From Candidatus Woesearchaeota archaeon (lineage in GTDB: Archaea > Nanobdellota > Nanobdellia > Woesearchaeales > UBA11576), in the NCBI GenBank assembly GCA_019322385.1, contig JAHWIS010000029.1, positions 1-23,245 on the forward strand: 23,245 nucleotides of DNA. The letters are read 5' to 3'. Positions 6,698-14,432 of the stretch are shown piece after piece (positions within the stretch are counted from its first letter, which is position 1; every line of letters starts with the position of its first letter). The position numbers and the translations under genes are program-made. The notes below the pieces were generated by a model. It was not told where the DNA came from. It searched no databases and was given only the letters and a program-made list of their open reading frames with translations.

Positions 6698-7210
6698 TCA
6701 TATCATCTTTTTGATAAGTGCATTTATCTTATCTCCTCTATATCCCAAAGCGCCTCCTTGGGTATAGCTGTGCTTGATACCTTTCCGTTCGAACCCTCCT
6801 TTTGGAGGTTGCAGGTGGAAATCCTTCCTTAGCTTACCTTCCCTGTCTTTCTTGCCTCTCTTCTGCTCGAGAAGGCTTATAGTAGCATCATCAACCTCTC
6901 CATACGCTACATAATCCTTGACTTTTTTGATCATACCAAGATTACTAGGGTCATTTTGCACTAGGACACAAGTGTATTTCTTGTGAAGCCTCAGCATCTT
7001 CAGAGTGTCTCTCGGAACCCTGTCTGCTCCTGTGGTGTTCCTTATCATGATTACTGCAATCTTTCCTGCAGCCTTTGCGGGCTTTGCTGCCGGCTTCGCA
7101 GGTTTTACAGCAGGTTTTACAGGTTTAATTTCAGCCTTTTCGACAGGCTTTGCAGCGACCTCTGCCCGGGCCTTGACTTCTGTTTCCTGCTTTGGTTTTT
7201 CAGGTTCCAT
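6698..7210 (-). CDS. rpl30: 50S ribosomal protein L30 (uL30) with a lysine/proline/alanine N-terminal extension
   Basis: The ferredoxin-like L30 core begins at about residue 49 (GKIAVIMIRNTTGADR) and runs through LRLHKKYTCVLVQND to the archaeal C-terminal segment HLQPPKGGFERKGIKHSY, so this is the long archaeal/eukaryotic L30/L7 form. Residues 1-48 are an added extension of repeated KPA/KPV units with no apparent fold. No methionine within the extension offers a better start, and the ATG follows the S5 stop by one base (TAAGATG), consistent with coupled translation. Confidence 0.96.
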   Translation of the reverse strand: MEPEKPKQETEVKARAEVAAKPVEKAEIKPVKPAVKPAKPAAKPAKAAGKIAVIMIRNTTGADRVPRDTLKMLRLHKKYTCVLVQNDPSNLGMIKKVKDYVAYGEVDDATISLLEQKRGKKDREGKLRKDFHLQPPKGGFERKGIKHSYTQGGALGYRGDKINALIKKMI

Positions 7211-7211
7211 C

Positions 7212-8126
7212 TTATTCAGCTATGTTCAGTTTTTCTTTGTATCTGGTCTGTACTTTCTTTGACATGAGTTCTTCAAGCGCCGCCATTGTCGCTTTGGTGA
7301 GGTTTATCCTCGCTTTTGTGTTTCCCTCTGTCCTGGACCAGATATCCTTGATGCCTGCCAGATCGAGTATCTTTGCGATCTCGCTTCCTGCAGACAGTCC
7401 TGTTCCCTTAGGTGCTGGTATCAGCTTGACCTTGACTGAGCCGCATTTTCCTTCTACTTCAAAAGGTATTGAATGTGGCTCTTTGCAGGAGCACTGCCAT
7501 GATCCGCATCCCCTCCTTATCTTTATGAGATTGATCTTTGCTTTCCTGATTGCCTTCTCTCTTGCAGGGACAGTCTCCCTTGATTTTCCGTAGCCGAGCC
7601 CTACATGGCCTTTCCTATCTCCTGCGACTGCGCATGTCGCGAAGCTTGGTTTGTTCCCTTCTTTTGTCTTCTTTTGCGTCTGCTTGAACACACGCCTTTG
7701 GCCTCCGCCGAACTTTCCTCTTGATTGTCCTATCAGCAGAAGCTCTGATTCGAGTGTTGGCAGGAGCATGTCTACTATCTCTACTTCCAGTATCGGCTTG
7801 TCGCTATTGAGTACTACATCGACATCTGTTATTTCACCGACCTTGACTTTCTTGCCGATCTCGGTCTTTGGCTTCCAGGCATCGACATCGAATGACATCT
7901 CAGGTTTTGCCGGTTTCGCTTCCTCTTCTACAATTGGCACGGCCGTGTGTTCTTTTTCTGCTTCCCCTGCATCCTTGTCCTCAGCAATATCCTGCTCTGG
8001 CTCTTGCGCTTGGCCTTCTTGCTTTTCCAGATTATCTTCTTTCTGAGCATGCTCAGAACCTTCTGGTTCTGACATCTCTTCCTTTGCTTCTTCGACATCC
8101 GGTTGTTTTTTGTCTTCTGTTGCCAT
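7212..8126 (-). CDS. rps5: 30S ribosomal protein S5 (uS5) with an acidic N-terminal extension
   Basis: The S5 core starts near residue 85 (WKPKTEIGKKVKVGEI) and includes the RNA-binding domain segment SRGKFGGGQRRVF, the VGLGYGKSRE loop and the archaeal cysteine-bearing stretch RRGCGSWQC. The C-terminal domain contains LIPAPKGTGLSAGSEIAKIL. Residues 1-78 are very acidic (many E and D, nearly no hydrophobic residues), so the protein is 304 residues against a usual roughly 200-220. A methionine at residue 77 (7898) could start a normal-length S5, but no Shine-Dalgarno precedes it, while AGGAG precedes the ATG at 8126. Confidence 0.97.
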   Translation of the reverse strand: MATEDKKQPDVEEAKEEMSEPEGSEHAQKEDNLEKQEGQAQEPEQDIAEDKDAGEAEKEHTAVPIVEEEAKPAKPEMSFDVDAWKPKTEIGKKVKVGEITDVDVVLNSDKPILEVEIVDMLLPTLESELLLIGQSRGKFGGGQRRVFKQTQKKTKEGNKPSFATCAVAGDRKGHVGLGYGKSRETVPAREKAIRKAKINLIKIRRGCGSWQCSCKEPHSIPFEVEGKCGSVKVKLIPAPKGTGLSAGSEIAKILDLAGIKDIWSRTEGNTKARINLTKATMAALEELMSKKVQTRYKEKLNIAE

Positions 8127-8131
8127 TTTGA

Positions 8132-8136
8132 CTCCT
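8132..8136 (-). promoter_or_regulatory. Shine-Dalgarno site fixing the long S5 start
   Basis: AGGAG on the minus strand lies 5 bases before the ATG at 8126. It argues that the acidic S5 extension is really translated. Confidence 0.6.
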
Positions 8137-8143
8137 ATAATTA

Positions 8144-8734
8144 TTAGCTTGCAAGTATCTTCTTTTTTGTTTCCTCGAACATCCTGCCTGCATCCTCCGG
8201 GTTCACGTTCTCCTTCAGGTATTTCGAGAACTGTCTTGCGTATATCTGCTGGTCTGGTTTTATCGCCGCAGCATATTCTGCTATGTGCTTTCCAGACACC
8301 CTATCCTCGCTCGGGAGGGCATCCTCATAATGGCTGATATCCATTCCCGCATCGACTGTACCTTTCAATGCTGCAAAGAGCTTTCCGCCTTTGATAGGAA
8401 TCTGCAGCCCGAGGTCAAGCACTGCCTTGCTTACCTTACTCTTCTTTGCCTTGATTCCCAGCAATAGCCCTGTCAGGTAGGCGCTAGGAAGGTTTGCCTT
8501 GTGCATCTTCCAGCCTAGCTTTCCCAGTTCTGTTGATGTTGCTGAAACCACAACTCTGTCTCCGTCTGGATGATAATTAACTATCTGTGCAGTGATCGTG
8601 TTCAACGATTTCCGTATGACTAGCCTGTTCTGTCCTGATTTGAGCAATGCCAGCCGTTTCTTATAGTTTGTTTTTGATTCCCTTTTCCGTCTATAAGGCA
8701 CTGTTCTCCGTTTGCCGTATTTTGTTCTTGCCAT
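8144..8734 (-). CDS. rpl18: 50S ribosomal protein L18 (uL18)
   Basis: A 196-residue 5S rRNA-binding protein of the archaeal/eukaryotic (L5e) type. Recognisable parts are the basic N-terminus with VPYRRKRESKTNYKKRLALL, the fold-defining RLVIRKSLNTITAQIV, the AYLTGLLLGIKAKK helix and the archaeal C-terminal extension containing GGKLFAALKGTVDAGMDI. Length matches archaeal homologues. It follows L19e and precedes S5, the normal archaeal order. Confidence 0.97.
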   Translation of the reverse strand: MARTKYGKRRTVPYRRKRESKTNYKKRLALLKSGQNRLVIRKSLNTITAQIVNYHPDGDRVVVSATSTELGKLGWKMHKANLPSAYLTGLLLGIKAKKSKVSKAVLDLGLQIPIKGGKLFAALKGTVDAGMDISHYEDALPSEDRVSGKHIAEYAAAIKPDQQIYARQFSKYLKENVNPEDAGRMFEETKKKILAS

Positions 8735-8758
8735 TTTTGATCATGAATTGTAGTTGTT

Positions 8759-9232
8759 CTATTTTTTTGCTGTGCTCTTTGGCTGTTTCTGGAGCAGCTT
8801 GTTCTCTTCTGCATATATCTTGATATGCCTTTTGCTCCTGAAAAATCCACCTTTTGATTTCAGGTAAAGGTTCTGGTAGTCGTTTCTCTTTAAGTGGCCC
8901 TTTTCCCTCAAGAGCTTGAGGAATTTCCTCTGGATCCTTATCTTTGACATCCATTGCTTCTTCTTCGGGAGCCTTGCCTTGACTCCGCCCTTTCTTGATC
9001 CTACACCCTTCCTCAATCCTTTTGATTTCTGCCTTTTCTGCTGTCTTATCCTTCCTCTTGATGATGATTTGACAGGCTTCAGCCGTATTGCTCCTTCGCT
9101 TGCGAGTCCTTTTATGTCCTGCTTTGTTATGGCTTCCTTTATGTCACTGAGTCTGTCATCGTCGAACCATACACGTTTTTGCGAGCATTTGAAGAGTGAT
9201 GCCGCAAGCCTTCTTTGGACTCCTAGTCTCAT
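8759..9232 (-). CDS. rpl19e: 50S ribosomal protein L19e
   Basis: A 157-residue archaeal/eukaryotic large-subunit protein. The N-terminal part contains RLAASLFKCSQKRVWFD, DIKEAITKQDIKGL and the RGRIRQQKRQKSKGLRKGVG signature that contacts rRNA. The long C-terminal helix runs through RKFLKLLREKGHL. The lysine-rich end (QKQPKSTAKK) is short. GAGG lies just before the ATG on the minus strand. Absent from bacteria, this protein is one of the markers that the window is archaeal. Confidence 0.97.
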   Translation of the reverse strand: MRLGVQRRLAASLFKCSQKRVWFDDDRLSDIKEAITKQDIKGLASEGAIRLKPVKSSSRGRIRQQKRQKSKGLRKGVGSRKGGVKARLPKKKQWMSKIRIQRKFLKLLREKGHLKRNDYQNLYLKSKGGFFRSKRHIKIYAEENKLLQKQPKSTAKK

Positions 9233-9239
9233 TTTATCC

Positions 9240-9866
9240 TCATTGTGTTGATATCAGCAGTTTGTCTTTTTCTTGCTTCTCCTCAAGCTTTTTCTCTTCC
9301 TCTGTCATCTCTTCCTCTTTCTCTTCTTTCTTCCCTTCCTTCTCTGCCGCCTTCTTCTCTTCCTTCTCTTTCTTCTTCTGCGCTTCTTTCTTTGCTGCTT
9401 CCCGTTTCTTCTCACGGTCTTCCTTGAGCTTCTCTTTCTCTTTCTTCTTCTTCTCGAAATCTTTCTTTACTTCTTCGACAAACTTTGCTGGATCCTTGTA
9501 ATTTGCGATCTTGATGTTCTTGCTCATGGCCTTCTCCACTATCTCAAGCCTTTTCTTTGTTCCCACGCCTGCAAGTATGACAAGGATGCTTGTCTTTGGA
9601 TCGATATTCTGGACATCTCCTGCGTTGCTGACCAGCACGGACTGAAGGCCTTCTTGGCTGAGGCCTCGCACAGCTGATGGCGATCCCCATCCGACCTTGA
9701 CTGACCGCTTGTAGCCTTTCTTCCCCGTTCTCATCTTGCTGTCGGATCCTCTGGGCTTTCTCCATTTCCAGCCGACCTTCTTCTTTTTATGGGCATCCTG
9801 CCTGATAAAATCAGGTTTTTTCTTCTTTAGCATCCGCCTTTTCTCAAGCAATTCTTTTGTGTTCAT
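9240..9866 (-). CDS. rpl32e: 50S ribosomal protein L32e with a long charged C-terminal tail
   Basis: The conserved L32e region is at residues 20-125: FIRQDAHKKKKVGWKWRKPR, the RTGKKGYKRSVKVGWGSPS segment and VSNAGDVQNI. After about residue 130 the protein becomes a tail of roughly 75 lysine- and glutamate-rich residues, with EKKKKEKEKLKEDREKKREA and similar runs, predicted to be a single charged helix or coiled coil. A typical L32e is about 130 residues, so this 208-residue form is greatly extended. Confidence 0.97.
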   Translation of the reverse strand: MNTKELLEKRRMLKKKKPDFIRQDAHKKKKVGWKWRKPRGSDSKMRTGKKGYKRSVKVGWGSPSAVRGLSQEGLQSVLVSNAGDVQNIDPKTSILVILAGVGTKKRLEIVEKAMSKNIKIANYKDPAKFVEEVKKDFEKKKKEKEKLKEDREKKREAAKKEAQKKKEKEEKKAAEKEGKKEEKEEEMTEEEKKLEEKQEKDKLLISTQ

Positions 9867-9874
9867 TTTCTAGG

Positions 9875-10414
9875 TTATTTTCCCGGCTTCTCGACAATGT
9901 AGATGCCGTCTTGGAATATCCTTATGTCCTTGTTTTTTATCCTTGTCAGCTGCTCTATGTCCGCGGCGACCTGTCCTGCTTTCTCTATGTCTATGCTCTC
10001 CACCGATACTTCTGTCCCTTCGACCTTGACAGTCGCTCCTTCCTTGATCTTGATTGTCCTGGGCACCTTTTCTCCCAGGAAATTCTTTACATTGAATGTA
10101 TCTCCGCTCACTGTGACGTTCATAGGGAAGTGTCCTGAACATATCTTAAGCTTGTAGACATGGCCTCCTGTGACTCCTTTGACCATGTTCTTCACATGTG
10201 CCTTCATTGTGCCGACCTGGGTCTTCTCCTTCTTTGTCGCGCCTTTTACAGTAAGCATGATCTTGTTCCCTTCTACCTTTGCATCGATCTTTTGGAACTT
10301 GAAATCCCTCTCCAGGTCTCCTTTAGGGCCTTTGACCTTCACAGTAGTGTTAACTGTCTCTACCTGCACCCCTTCAGGGATTTTCACATGTTCAGTCAGT
10401 TCAGGTATTCTCAT
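9875..10414 (-). CDS. rpl6: 50S ribosomal protein L6 (uL6)
   Basis: A 179-residue protein with the two repeated L6 beta domains. Visible are the opening PEGVQVETVNTTVKVKGPKG, the THVKNM-type helix (MKAHVKNMVKGVTGG), the linker VYKLKICSGHFPMNV and the second domain ending in the FQDGIYIVEKPGK segment. L6 lies near the GTPase-associated centre and sarcin-ricin loop. Length and order (between S8 and L32e) are normal and no tail is present. Confidence 0.97.
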   Translation of the reverse strand: MRIPELTEHVKIPEGVQVETVNTTVKVKGPKGDLERDFKFQKIDAKVEGNKIMLTVKGATKKEKTQVGTMKAHVKNMVKGVTGGHVYKLKICSGHFPMNVTVSGDTFNVKNFLGEKVPRTIKIKEGATVKVEGTEVSVESIDIEKAGQVAADIEQLTRIKNKDIRIFQDGIYIVEKPGK

Positions 10415-10421
10415 TTTCAGT

Positions 10422-10814
10422 TCAGTAGCAGTATGCTATCAGCCTGCCTCCGACCTTCTTTTCCTTTGCCTTATGGTGTGTCATCATGCCTTGTGGAGTC
10501 GACACTATCAGCACTCCGAATCCTTTTGCTGGAAGGTATCGCTTCTCGAACTTCTCATATCCTTCAAGGCTGACAGCGAATCTTGGTTTTATTGCTCCGC
10601 ACTTGTTTATGTTGCCGAGCAGATTAAGCTTGATGTAGTTTCCCTTTCCGTCCTCGATTTCCTCATATTTTCCGATGTATCCTTCTTCGTTCAATATATC
10701 AAGTACTTTCTTGATTATCTTTGATACTGGCTTGATTTCGCAGTCCTTCTTGCCTACTTCCTCTAAGTTCAGTATCTTTGACATCGTGTTTGATAATGTA
10801 TCATTTAGTGACAT
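10422..10814 (-). CDS. rps8: 30S ribosomal protein S8 (uS8)
   Basis: A 130-residue small-subunit protein that binds central-domain 16S rRNA. The start at 10814 (MSLNDTLSNTMSKILN) is chosen because it matches the usual S8 N-terminus and has GGTGG just upstream. A longer open frame to 10898 would run through the 3' end of S14 and is not believed. The C-terminal signature VLIVSTPQGMMTHHKAKE and the ending GGRLIAYCY are the archaeal form. Confidence 0.97.
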   Translation of the reverse strand: MSLNDTLSNTMSKILNLEEVGKKDCEIKPVSKIIKKVLDILNEEGYIGKYEEIEDGKGNYIKLNLLGNINKCGAIKPRFAVSLEGYEKFEKRYLPAKGFGVLIVSTPQGMMTHHKAKEKKVGGRLIAYCY

Positions 10815-10827
10815 CTTACCACCATCA

Positions 10828-11058
10828 TCAGTTGAATTTTTTGAATCCCATCTTTGTTCCGACTTCCCTGAAGCACCTTCTGCACAGGTTAAGCCCATAC
10901 TTGTTAATCAGGCCGTGATACGTGCCGCATCTTCTGCACTTCTTTTTGTTTACCCCGCAGCTCCGTTCCTTTGGTGAATTATGTTTTATGAACTTTTGAT
11001 GCTTTGCAGGCTTCACCTTGAGTTGAGCCAGGATTTTTCTATGGTCTGATGTTGTCAT
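10828..11058 (-). CDS. rps14: 30S ribosomal protein S14 (uS14), zinc-binding form
   Basis: A 76-residue protein. Zinc ligands are C41, C44, C59 and C62 in KKCRRCGTYHGLINKYGLNLCRRC. The last residues REVGTKMGFKKFN match archaeal S14. It is about 20 residues longer at the N-terminus than most archaeal S14 proteins (around 54 residues), the extra part being basic. GAGGAGG precedes the ATG on the minus strand, supporting the long start. Confidence 0.97.
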   Translation of the reverse strand: MTTSDHRKILAQLKVKPAKHQKFIKHNSPKERSCGVNKKKCRRCGTYHGLINKYGLNLCRRCFREVGTKMGFKKFN

Positions 11059-11063
11059 TTGGA

Positions 11064-11576
11064 CTATTCCTCCTCAAATATGACGTTGAAGTTCTGTTTC
11101 ATGAAACCAATTGAATCTTCCTTTGTTATCTTATGGTTTCCTTTGAGTTTCTTTGTCTGGAGCCTTCTTCGTTTTATCCTGAAACCAGGCCTGGAGAGCG
11201 TTACGCACACCTGGAAGCCTATGACTCCTATTTCCGGTTGATACTCTACACCTGGGATGTCTATGTATTCCTTTATCCCGAATGCGATGTTGCCTTCATT
11301 GTCGAACTGTTTCTCCTCGAGCTTGTTGTCTACAGCTCCGAGCATCTGCTTCAGCAGTTCATTGGCCTTGCCGCCTCTTATCGTCACCTTGCATCCTATA
11401 GGGACTCCCGGCCTGAGGCCCCATCCTGCTATCCTCTTGTTGGTTACTGTCTTGACTGGTTTCGCGCCAGTAAGCATCTCAAGAAGCTTTAGTCCTTTCT
11501 CTAGCTTATCTGTGCTTTTCCCTGCGCCGATGTTGAATGTTATCTTCTCGACTTTGATTTCTTTATGCTTGTTCAT
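11064..11576 (-). CDS. rpl5: 50S ribosomal protein L5 (uL5)
   Basis: A 170-residue 5S rRNA-binding protein of the central protuberance. Signatures are KITFNIGAGKSTDKLEKGLKL near the start, the TNKRIAGWGLRPGVPIGCKV stretch, the RGGKANELLKQML helix and IDIPGVEYQPEIG. Normal archaeal length, located between S4e and S14. Confidence 0.97.
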   Translation of the reverse strand: MNKHKEIKVEKITFNIGAGKSTDKLEKGLKLLEMLTGAKPVKTVTNKRIAGWGLRPGVPIGCKVTIRGGKANELLKQMLGAVDNKLEEKQFDNEGNIAFGIKEYIDIPGVEYQPEIGVIGFQVCVTLSRPGFRIKRRRLQTKKLKGNHKITKEDSIGFMKQNFNVIFEEE

Positions 11577-11602
11577 GTTCTGCTTATCTGTTCCTTTTCC
11601 TT

Positions 11603-12307
11603 TTAAGCCAGTTTCTTGATGCTCTCAAGTGCTGGCTTGTCCTTTCCGACCACAAATACGTGATTCTTGAGCGTCTCCAATTTCTGGTCCTTTGCCGCCT
11701 TGATTACGATCTTTTTCTGGCTGATATCTTCGATTGTAGCGATCATCCCTGAGTGCTTTCCGCCTACGAGCAGCAGTAGAGCACCTTTCTCAAACTTGAA
11801 ATGGTTTAGTATCTTTTGGTCTGGCAGTGACAGCTGGATTGTATCGCCTGTCTTGTAAGTATCCTTGTCGACGGTTATATTCCTGCCGTCAAACAGGTTC
11901 AGCTGCGTCTTTCCGCCATCAGTCTTTGTCTTTGACTCTATTCTTGCCAGCTTGGTCCCTGCTTCCTTGATATCTGCCTTCACTGCTATCAGTCGTCCTT
12001 TCCTGTCGAGCAGTATCCTGTATTGCTCTTCCAGCTGCGGGAACTCTACTATGTCCATTATTCCCACAGGGTATTTCACGTCTGTCCTTTTTCTCTTGTC
12101 GACAAAGACATCCTTGTGCTGGATTATCTTTTTCGCTTCTTTTGCTGATTTTGCGACCTTCAGCACTTCCCGAAGCGCGACAGACAGTGCAATCGCGTGT
12201 TTCAAAGCATGAGGTCCTGGCATAGGTCTTGTTATGAATTTTGATTCCTTCCTGCCTATCAGCCAGGTTTTGGGTGCTGCTATCCTTTTGAGATGATTCT
12301 TGACCAT
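11603..12307 (-). CDS. rps4e: 30S ribosomal protein S4e
   Basis: A 234-residue archaeal/eukaryotic small-subunit protein. The start at 12307 (MVKNHLKRIAAPKTW) fits the family; a longer frame to 12370 would overlap the L24 tail. In order it has the RNA-binding S4-like domain (REVLKVAKSAKEAKKIIQHK, then VFVDKRKRTDVKYPVGIMD), a central beta domain, and a KOW-type segment (ALLLLVGGKHSGMIATIEDI). Only one base separates its ATG from the L24 stop (TAAAATG), so translation is probably coupled. Confidence 0.97.
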   Translation of the reverse strand: MVKNHLKRIAAPKTWLIGRKESKFITRPMPGPHALKHAIALSVALREVLKVAKSAKEAKKIIQHKDVFVDKRKRTDVKYPVGIMDIVEFPQLEEQYRILLDRKGRLIAVKADIKEAGTKLARIESKTKTDGGKTQLNLFDGRNITVDKDTYKTGDTIQLSLPDQKILNHFKFEKGALLLLVGGKHSGMIATIEDISQKKIVIKAAKDQKLETLKNHVFVVGKDKPALESIKKLA

Positions 12308-12308
12308 T

Positions 12309-12776
12309 TTATTTTTCCTCTCTGGACTCTGCCTCTGTTTTCTTTTCTTCCTTCTCTTTCTTCTCTGCACTCTTTTTCTCTTTCTTCACACCAGCTTCTT
12401 TTCTTTCCAGCGCTTTCTTCCTTTTGCTGTCGCTTAGGTTGAGTTCTGTGATCATGACATTTGATGGTTTTACAGGGATCATGGATTTTGAGCCGTCCTT
12501 CTTTGTCCTCTCGACACCAATGACATAGACCTTTGTCTCCTTGTGGCTCACGCGGTCAATCTTGTTTTCCCGTCCTTTGAACTGGCCTCTGACTATCTTG
12601 ACCTTGTCGCCCTTTGCTGCCGGGAAGCTTCTTTTCCCGTATTTCTTTCTCAATTCCTTTGAAAGATGCGCTGAAAGGAACTTGTGCTTCACATGCAATG
12701 GAGCATTGAACCTGTACTTGCGCTGCTTCTCTGGCTTCTTGCTTGAATTCCACTTGGTTGAAAATGCTTGTTTCAT
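12309..12776 (-). CDS. rpl24: 50S ribosomal protein L24 (uL24) with a charged C-terminal tail
   Basis: An assembly-initiating large-subunit protein. The archaeal N-terminus (KQRKYRFNAPLHVKHKFLSA) precedes the KOW motif (KGDKVKIVRGQFKGRENKID) and VSHKETKVYVIGVERTKKDG. From about residue 120 the protein carries a lysine/glutamate tail (KKEKKSAEKKEKEEKKTEA), giving 155 residues against the usual roughly 120. Confidence 0.97.
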   Translation of the reverse strand: MKQAFSTKWNSSKKPEKQRKYRFNAPLHVKHKFLSAHLSKELRKKYGKRSFPAAKGDKVKIVRGQFKGRENKIDRVSHKETKVYVIGVERTKKDGSKSMIPVKPSNVMITELNLSDSKRKKALERKEAGVKKEKKSAEKKEKEEKKTEAESREEK

Positions 12777-12805
12777 TTTATTTTCCGTCTATATAATATA
12801 ATGAA

Positions 12806-13207
12806 TCATACTATCATGCTTGCGACCTTTGACACTCCAGGCCATCTTTCTGCAGCCTCTTTTGCTATAGGCCCTTTGAAGATCGTTCCCTTCGGGTTTC
12901 CTTTGTCGTCCTTCAGCACGACCACTGCGTTGTCCTCGAACCTGACTCGCATGCCGTCAGGCCTCCTGAATTCCCTCTTCTGTCTGACTATGACTGCGAA
13001 CACGACCTGTTTTCTCATCTCTGGCTTTCCTTTCTTGACTGCTGCCAGCACAAGGTCTCCCACGCCGCAGGAAGGGGCTCTCCTTTTTGTCGTCTTAATC
13101 TTCTTTACAGAGACTATCTTGACCACTTTTGCGCCTGAATTGTCGCATGTTGGCACTAAGGATCCCACTTGCATTCCTCTCGTGATCCTTGCTTTGCTTG
13201 CCCGCAT
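12806..13207 (-). CDS. rpl14: 50S ribosomal protein L14 (uL14)
   Basis: A 133-residue five-stranded barrel protein at the subunit interface. Conserved parts include VPTCDNSGAKVVKIVSV, APSCGVGDLVLAAVKKGKP, and RRPDGMRVRFEDNAVVVL. It begins one base after the S17 stop (TAAAATG). No extension is present. Confidence 0.98.
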   Translation of the reverse strand: MRASKARITRGMQVGSLVPTCDNSGAKVVKIVSVKKIKTTKRRAPSCGVGDLVLAAVKKGKPEMRKQVVFAVIVRQKREFRRPDGMRVRFEDNAVVVLKDDKGNPKGTIFKGPIAKEAAERWPGVSKVASMIV

Positions 13208-13208
13208 T

Positions 13209-13664
13209 TTACTGTTCTCCTTCCTCTTTGGGTTCCTTCTTCTCTGCCGGCTTTTCGGCCTTTTCCTTCACTTTTTCCTTTTCCTTGTGCTTCCCTTCTT
13301 CCATTGCCTCTTTCTCAAGCTCGTACTTCTCTGACTTGCCGAGCTTTTGGATCACTACGAAGCTCTTTGTCTTGCTGAGTGACCTGCACTCGCCTATCTT
13401 TACCATATCGCCTTCTACAGCGTTGACACATGGCGGATTATGGGCCAGTACCTTGGTCTTTGCCCTCTTGTATCGTTCATACTTAGGTATGTGTCTCCAG
13501 CCGACCCATTCGACGACGACCGATCTCTGCATCTTGTCAGAGACTACCTTGCCTGTGAACTGCTTGCCCCTTATCTTGAGACTGCCATGGAATGGGCAGT
13601 TCGAATCGTCGCATGTTTCACTAGGCTGTTCAGTTCCGAAGCCGGCTTTTCTTGTTCTTACCAT
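13209..13664 (-). CDS. rps17: 30S ribosomal protein S17 (uS17) with a charged C-terminal tail
   Basis: The OB-fold small-subunit protein in its archaeal form. The N-terminal CDDSNCPFHG motif (C18, C23, H26) is typical of archaeal and eukaryotic S17/S11. The core continues through FTGKVVSDKMQRSVVVEW and VLAHNPPCVNAVEGDMVKIG. Residues from about 115 on are an added lysine/glutamate tail (HKEKEKVKEKAEKPAEKKEP). GGTGA precedes the ATG on the minus strand, a classic archaeal ribosome binding site. Confidence 0.97.
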   Translation of the reverse strand: MVRTRKAGFGTEQPSETCDDSNCPFHGSLKIRGKQFTGKVVSDKMQRSVVVEWVGWRHIPKYERYKRAKTKVLAHNPPCVNAVEGDMVKIGECRSLSKTKSFVVIQKLGKSEKYELEKEAMEEGKHKEKEKVKEKAEKPAEKKEPKEEGEQ

Positions 13665-13674
13665 TTGTTCACCA

Positions 13675-13926
13675 TTATTGATTTTTTAAGCGTTCCTCAA
13701 TCCTTCCAGCGAGTTTTTTTCCGTCTATTGTTTTGTTGTTGATCTTGATTATGATTTGGTTCTTGATAAGCTTCTTTTTTCCTTTCTCTGTCATCACCGT
13801 CATCGTGTTCCTTGTTTCGTCTATCACCTGTCCGCTAAGGCCTTCAAGCGATTTGTTCTTCGCGCGAATCACTTGGAGCATTTCACCTACTAGCGCGACT
13901 TTCGCGGACCTTCTTTGTTTTTGCAT
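13675..13926 (-). CDS. rnp1: ribonuclease P protein component 1 (Rpp29/POP4)
   Basis: An 83-residue Sm-like beta-barrel subunit of RNase P, which trims the 5' end of pre-tRNA with the catalytic RNA. Recognised from GEMLQVIRAKNKSLEGLSGQVIDETRNTM and the following KKLIKNQIIIKI (shown in part as LSGQVIDETRNTM and KNQIIIKI), and from its standard archaeal place between aIF1 and S17. It is at the short end for the family, with compact termini. The frame is separated by two bases from the aIF1 stop. Confidence 0.95.
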   Translation of the reverse strand: MQKQRRSAKVALVGEMLQVIRAKNKSLEGLSGQVIDETRNTMTVMTEKGKKKLIKNQIIIKINNKTIDGKKLAGRIEERLKNQ

Positions 13927-13928
13927 AT

Positions 13929-14237
13929 TTATTTTACGACGATTGTTTCAGGTGCGAATCCCATTTCGATAAGAGCTTCACGAACCCGCTGTTTGTGCCG
14001 TCCTTGGAGTTCAATCTTGCCGCCCTTGGATGTTCCACCGCAGGCAAACTTGTTCTTCAGTTTCTTGACAAGCTGATCCATGTCGATCTCTTTTGTGTCT
14101 ATCCCTGTCACGACAGTGTATTGCTTGCCGAACTTACGCTTCTCAAGGCTCACTTCTATCAGTTGGTTCTCCTTTGCGATTGTCTCGCAAACGCAAAGCT
14201 CTTTTGGCAGTCCGCACGTGGAGCAAATCTCACTCAT
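13929..14237 (-). CDS. translation initiation factor aIF1 (SUI1 family)
   Basis: A 102-residue factor that binds the 30S P site and helps select the start codon. The N-terminal cysteine cluster C5, C8, C15, C17 (CSTCGLPKELCVC) may bind zinc. The SUI1 fold is seen in TVVTGIDTKEIDMDQLVKKL, FACGGTSKGGKIELQGRHK and REALIEMGF. AGGAG lies upstream of the ATG. It sits between L29 and Rpp29, as is usual in archaea. Confidence 0.97.
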   Translation of the reverse strand: MSEICSTCGLPKELCVCETIAKENQLIEVSLEKRKFGKQYTVVTGIDTKEIDMDQLVKKLKNKFACGGTSKGGKIELQGRHKQRVREALIEMGFAPETIVVK

Positions 14238-14243
14238 TTGTTT

Positions 14244-14432
14244 TTACTCCTTGGACTGCAAGGCTGTCATCAGCCTTGCAATGTATTTTTTTGTTGTTCT
14301 GATCTGCCGCGGGTTCTTTGGTGCTGTTCCCGTGGCTGATTGAGCATTAAGCTTGATGAGCTCTTTCCTCAGCTCCAGCATCTTTGCCTGGATTTCTTCT
14401 TTGCTCATCTTTGTAGGGTCTATGTCCTTCAT
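14244..14432 (-). CDS. rpl29: 50S ribosomal protein L29 (uL29)
   Basis: A 62-residue two-helix protein near the polypeptide exit tunnel. Recognised from MSKEEIQAKMLELRKELIKL and the archaeal second part GTAPKNPRQIRTTKKYIARL. The ATG overlaps the S3 stop by 4 bases (ATGA), so translation is likely coupled. Length is normal. Confidence 0.97.
   Translation of the reverse strand: MKDIDPTKMSKEEIQAKMLELRKELIKLNAQSATGTAPKNPRQIRTTKKYIARLMTALQSKE

Noticed and set aside
9240..9480. CTT/TTC-rich runs that look like microsatellites or a short CRISPR-like repeat
   Set aside because: They encode the K/E tail of L32e in frame, with irregular units and no spacers.
10815..10898. N-terminal extension of S8 in the open frame
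   Set aside because: It lies over the S14 3' end, does not resemble S8, and GGTGG precedes the internal ATG at 10814.
12308..12370. N-terminal extension of S4e
   Set aside because: It overlaps the charged L24 tail in another frame; S4e starts with MVKNHLKR.
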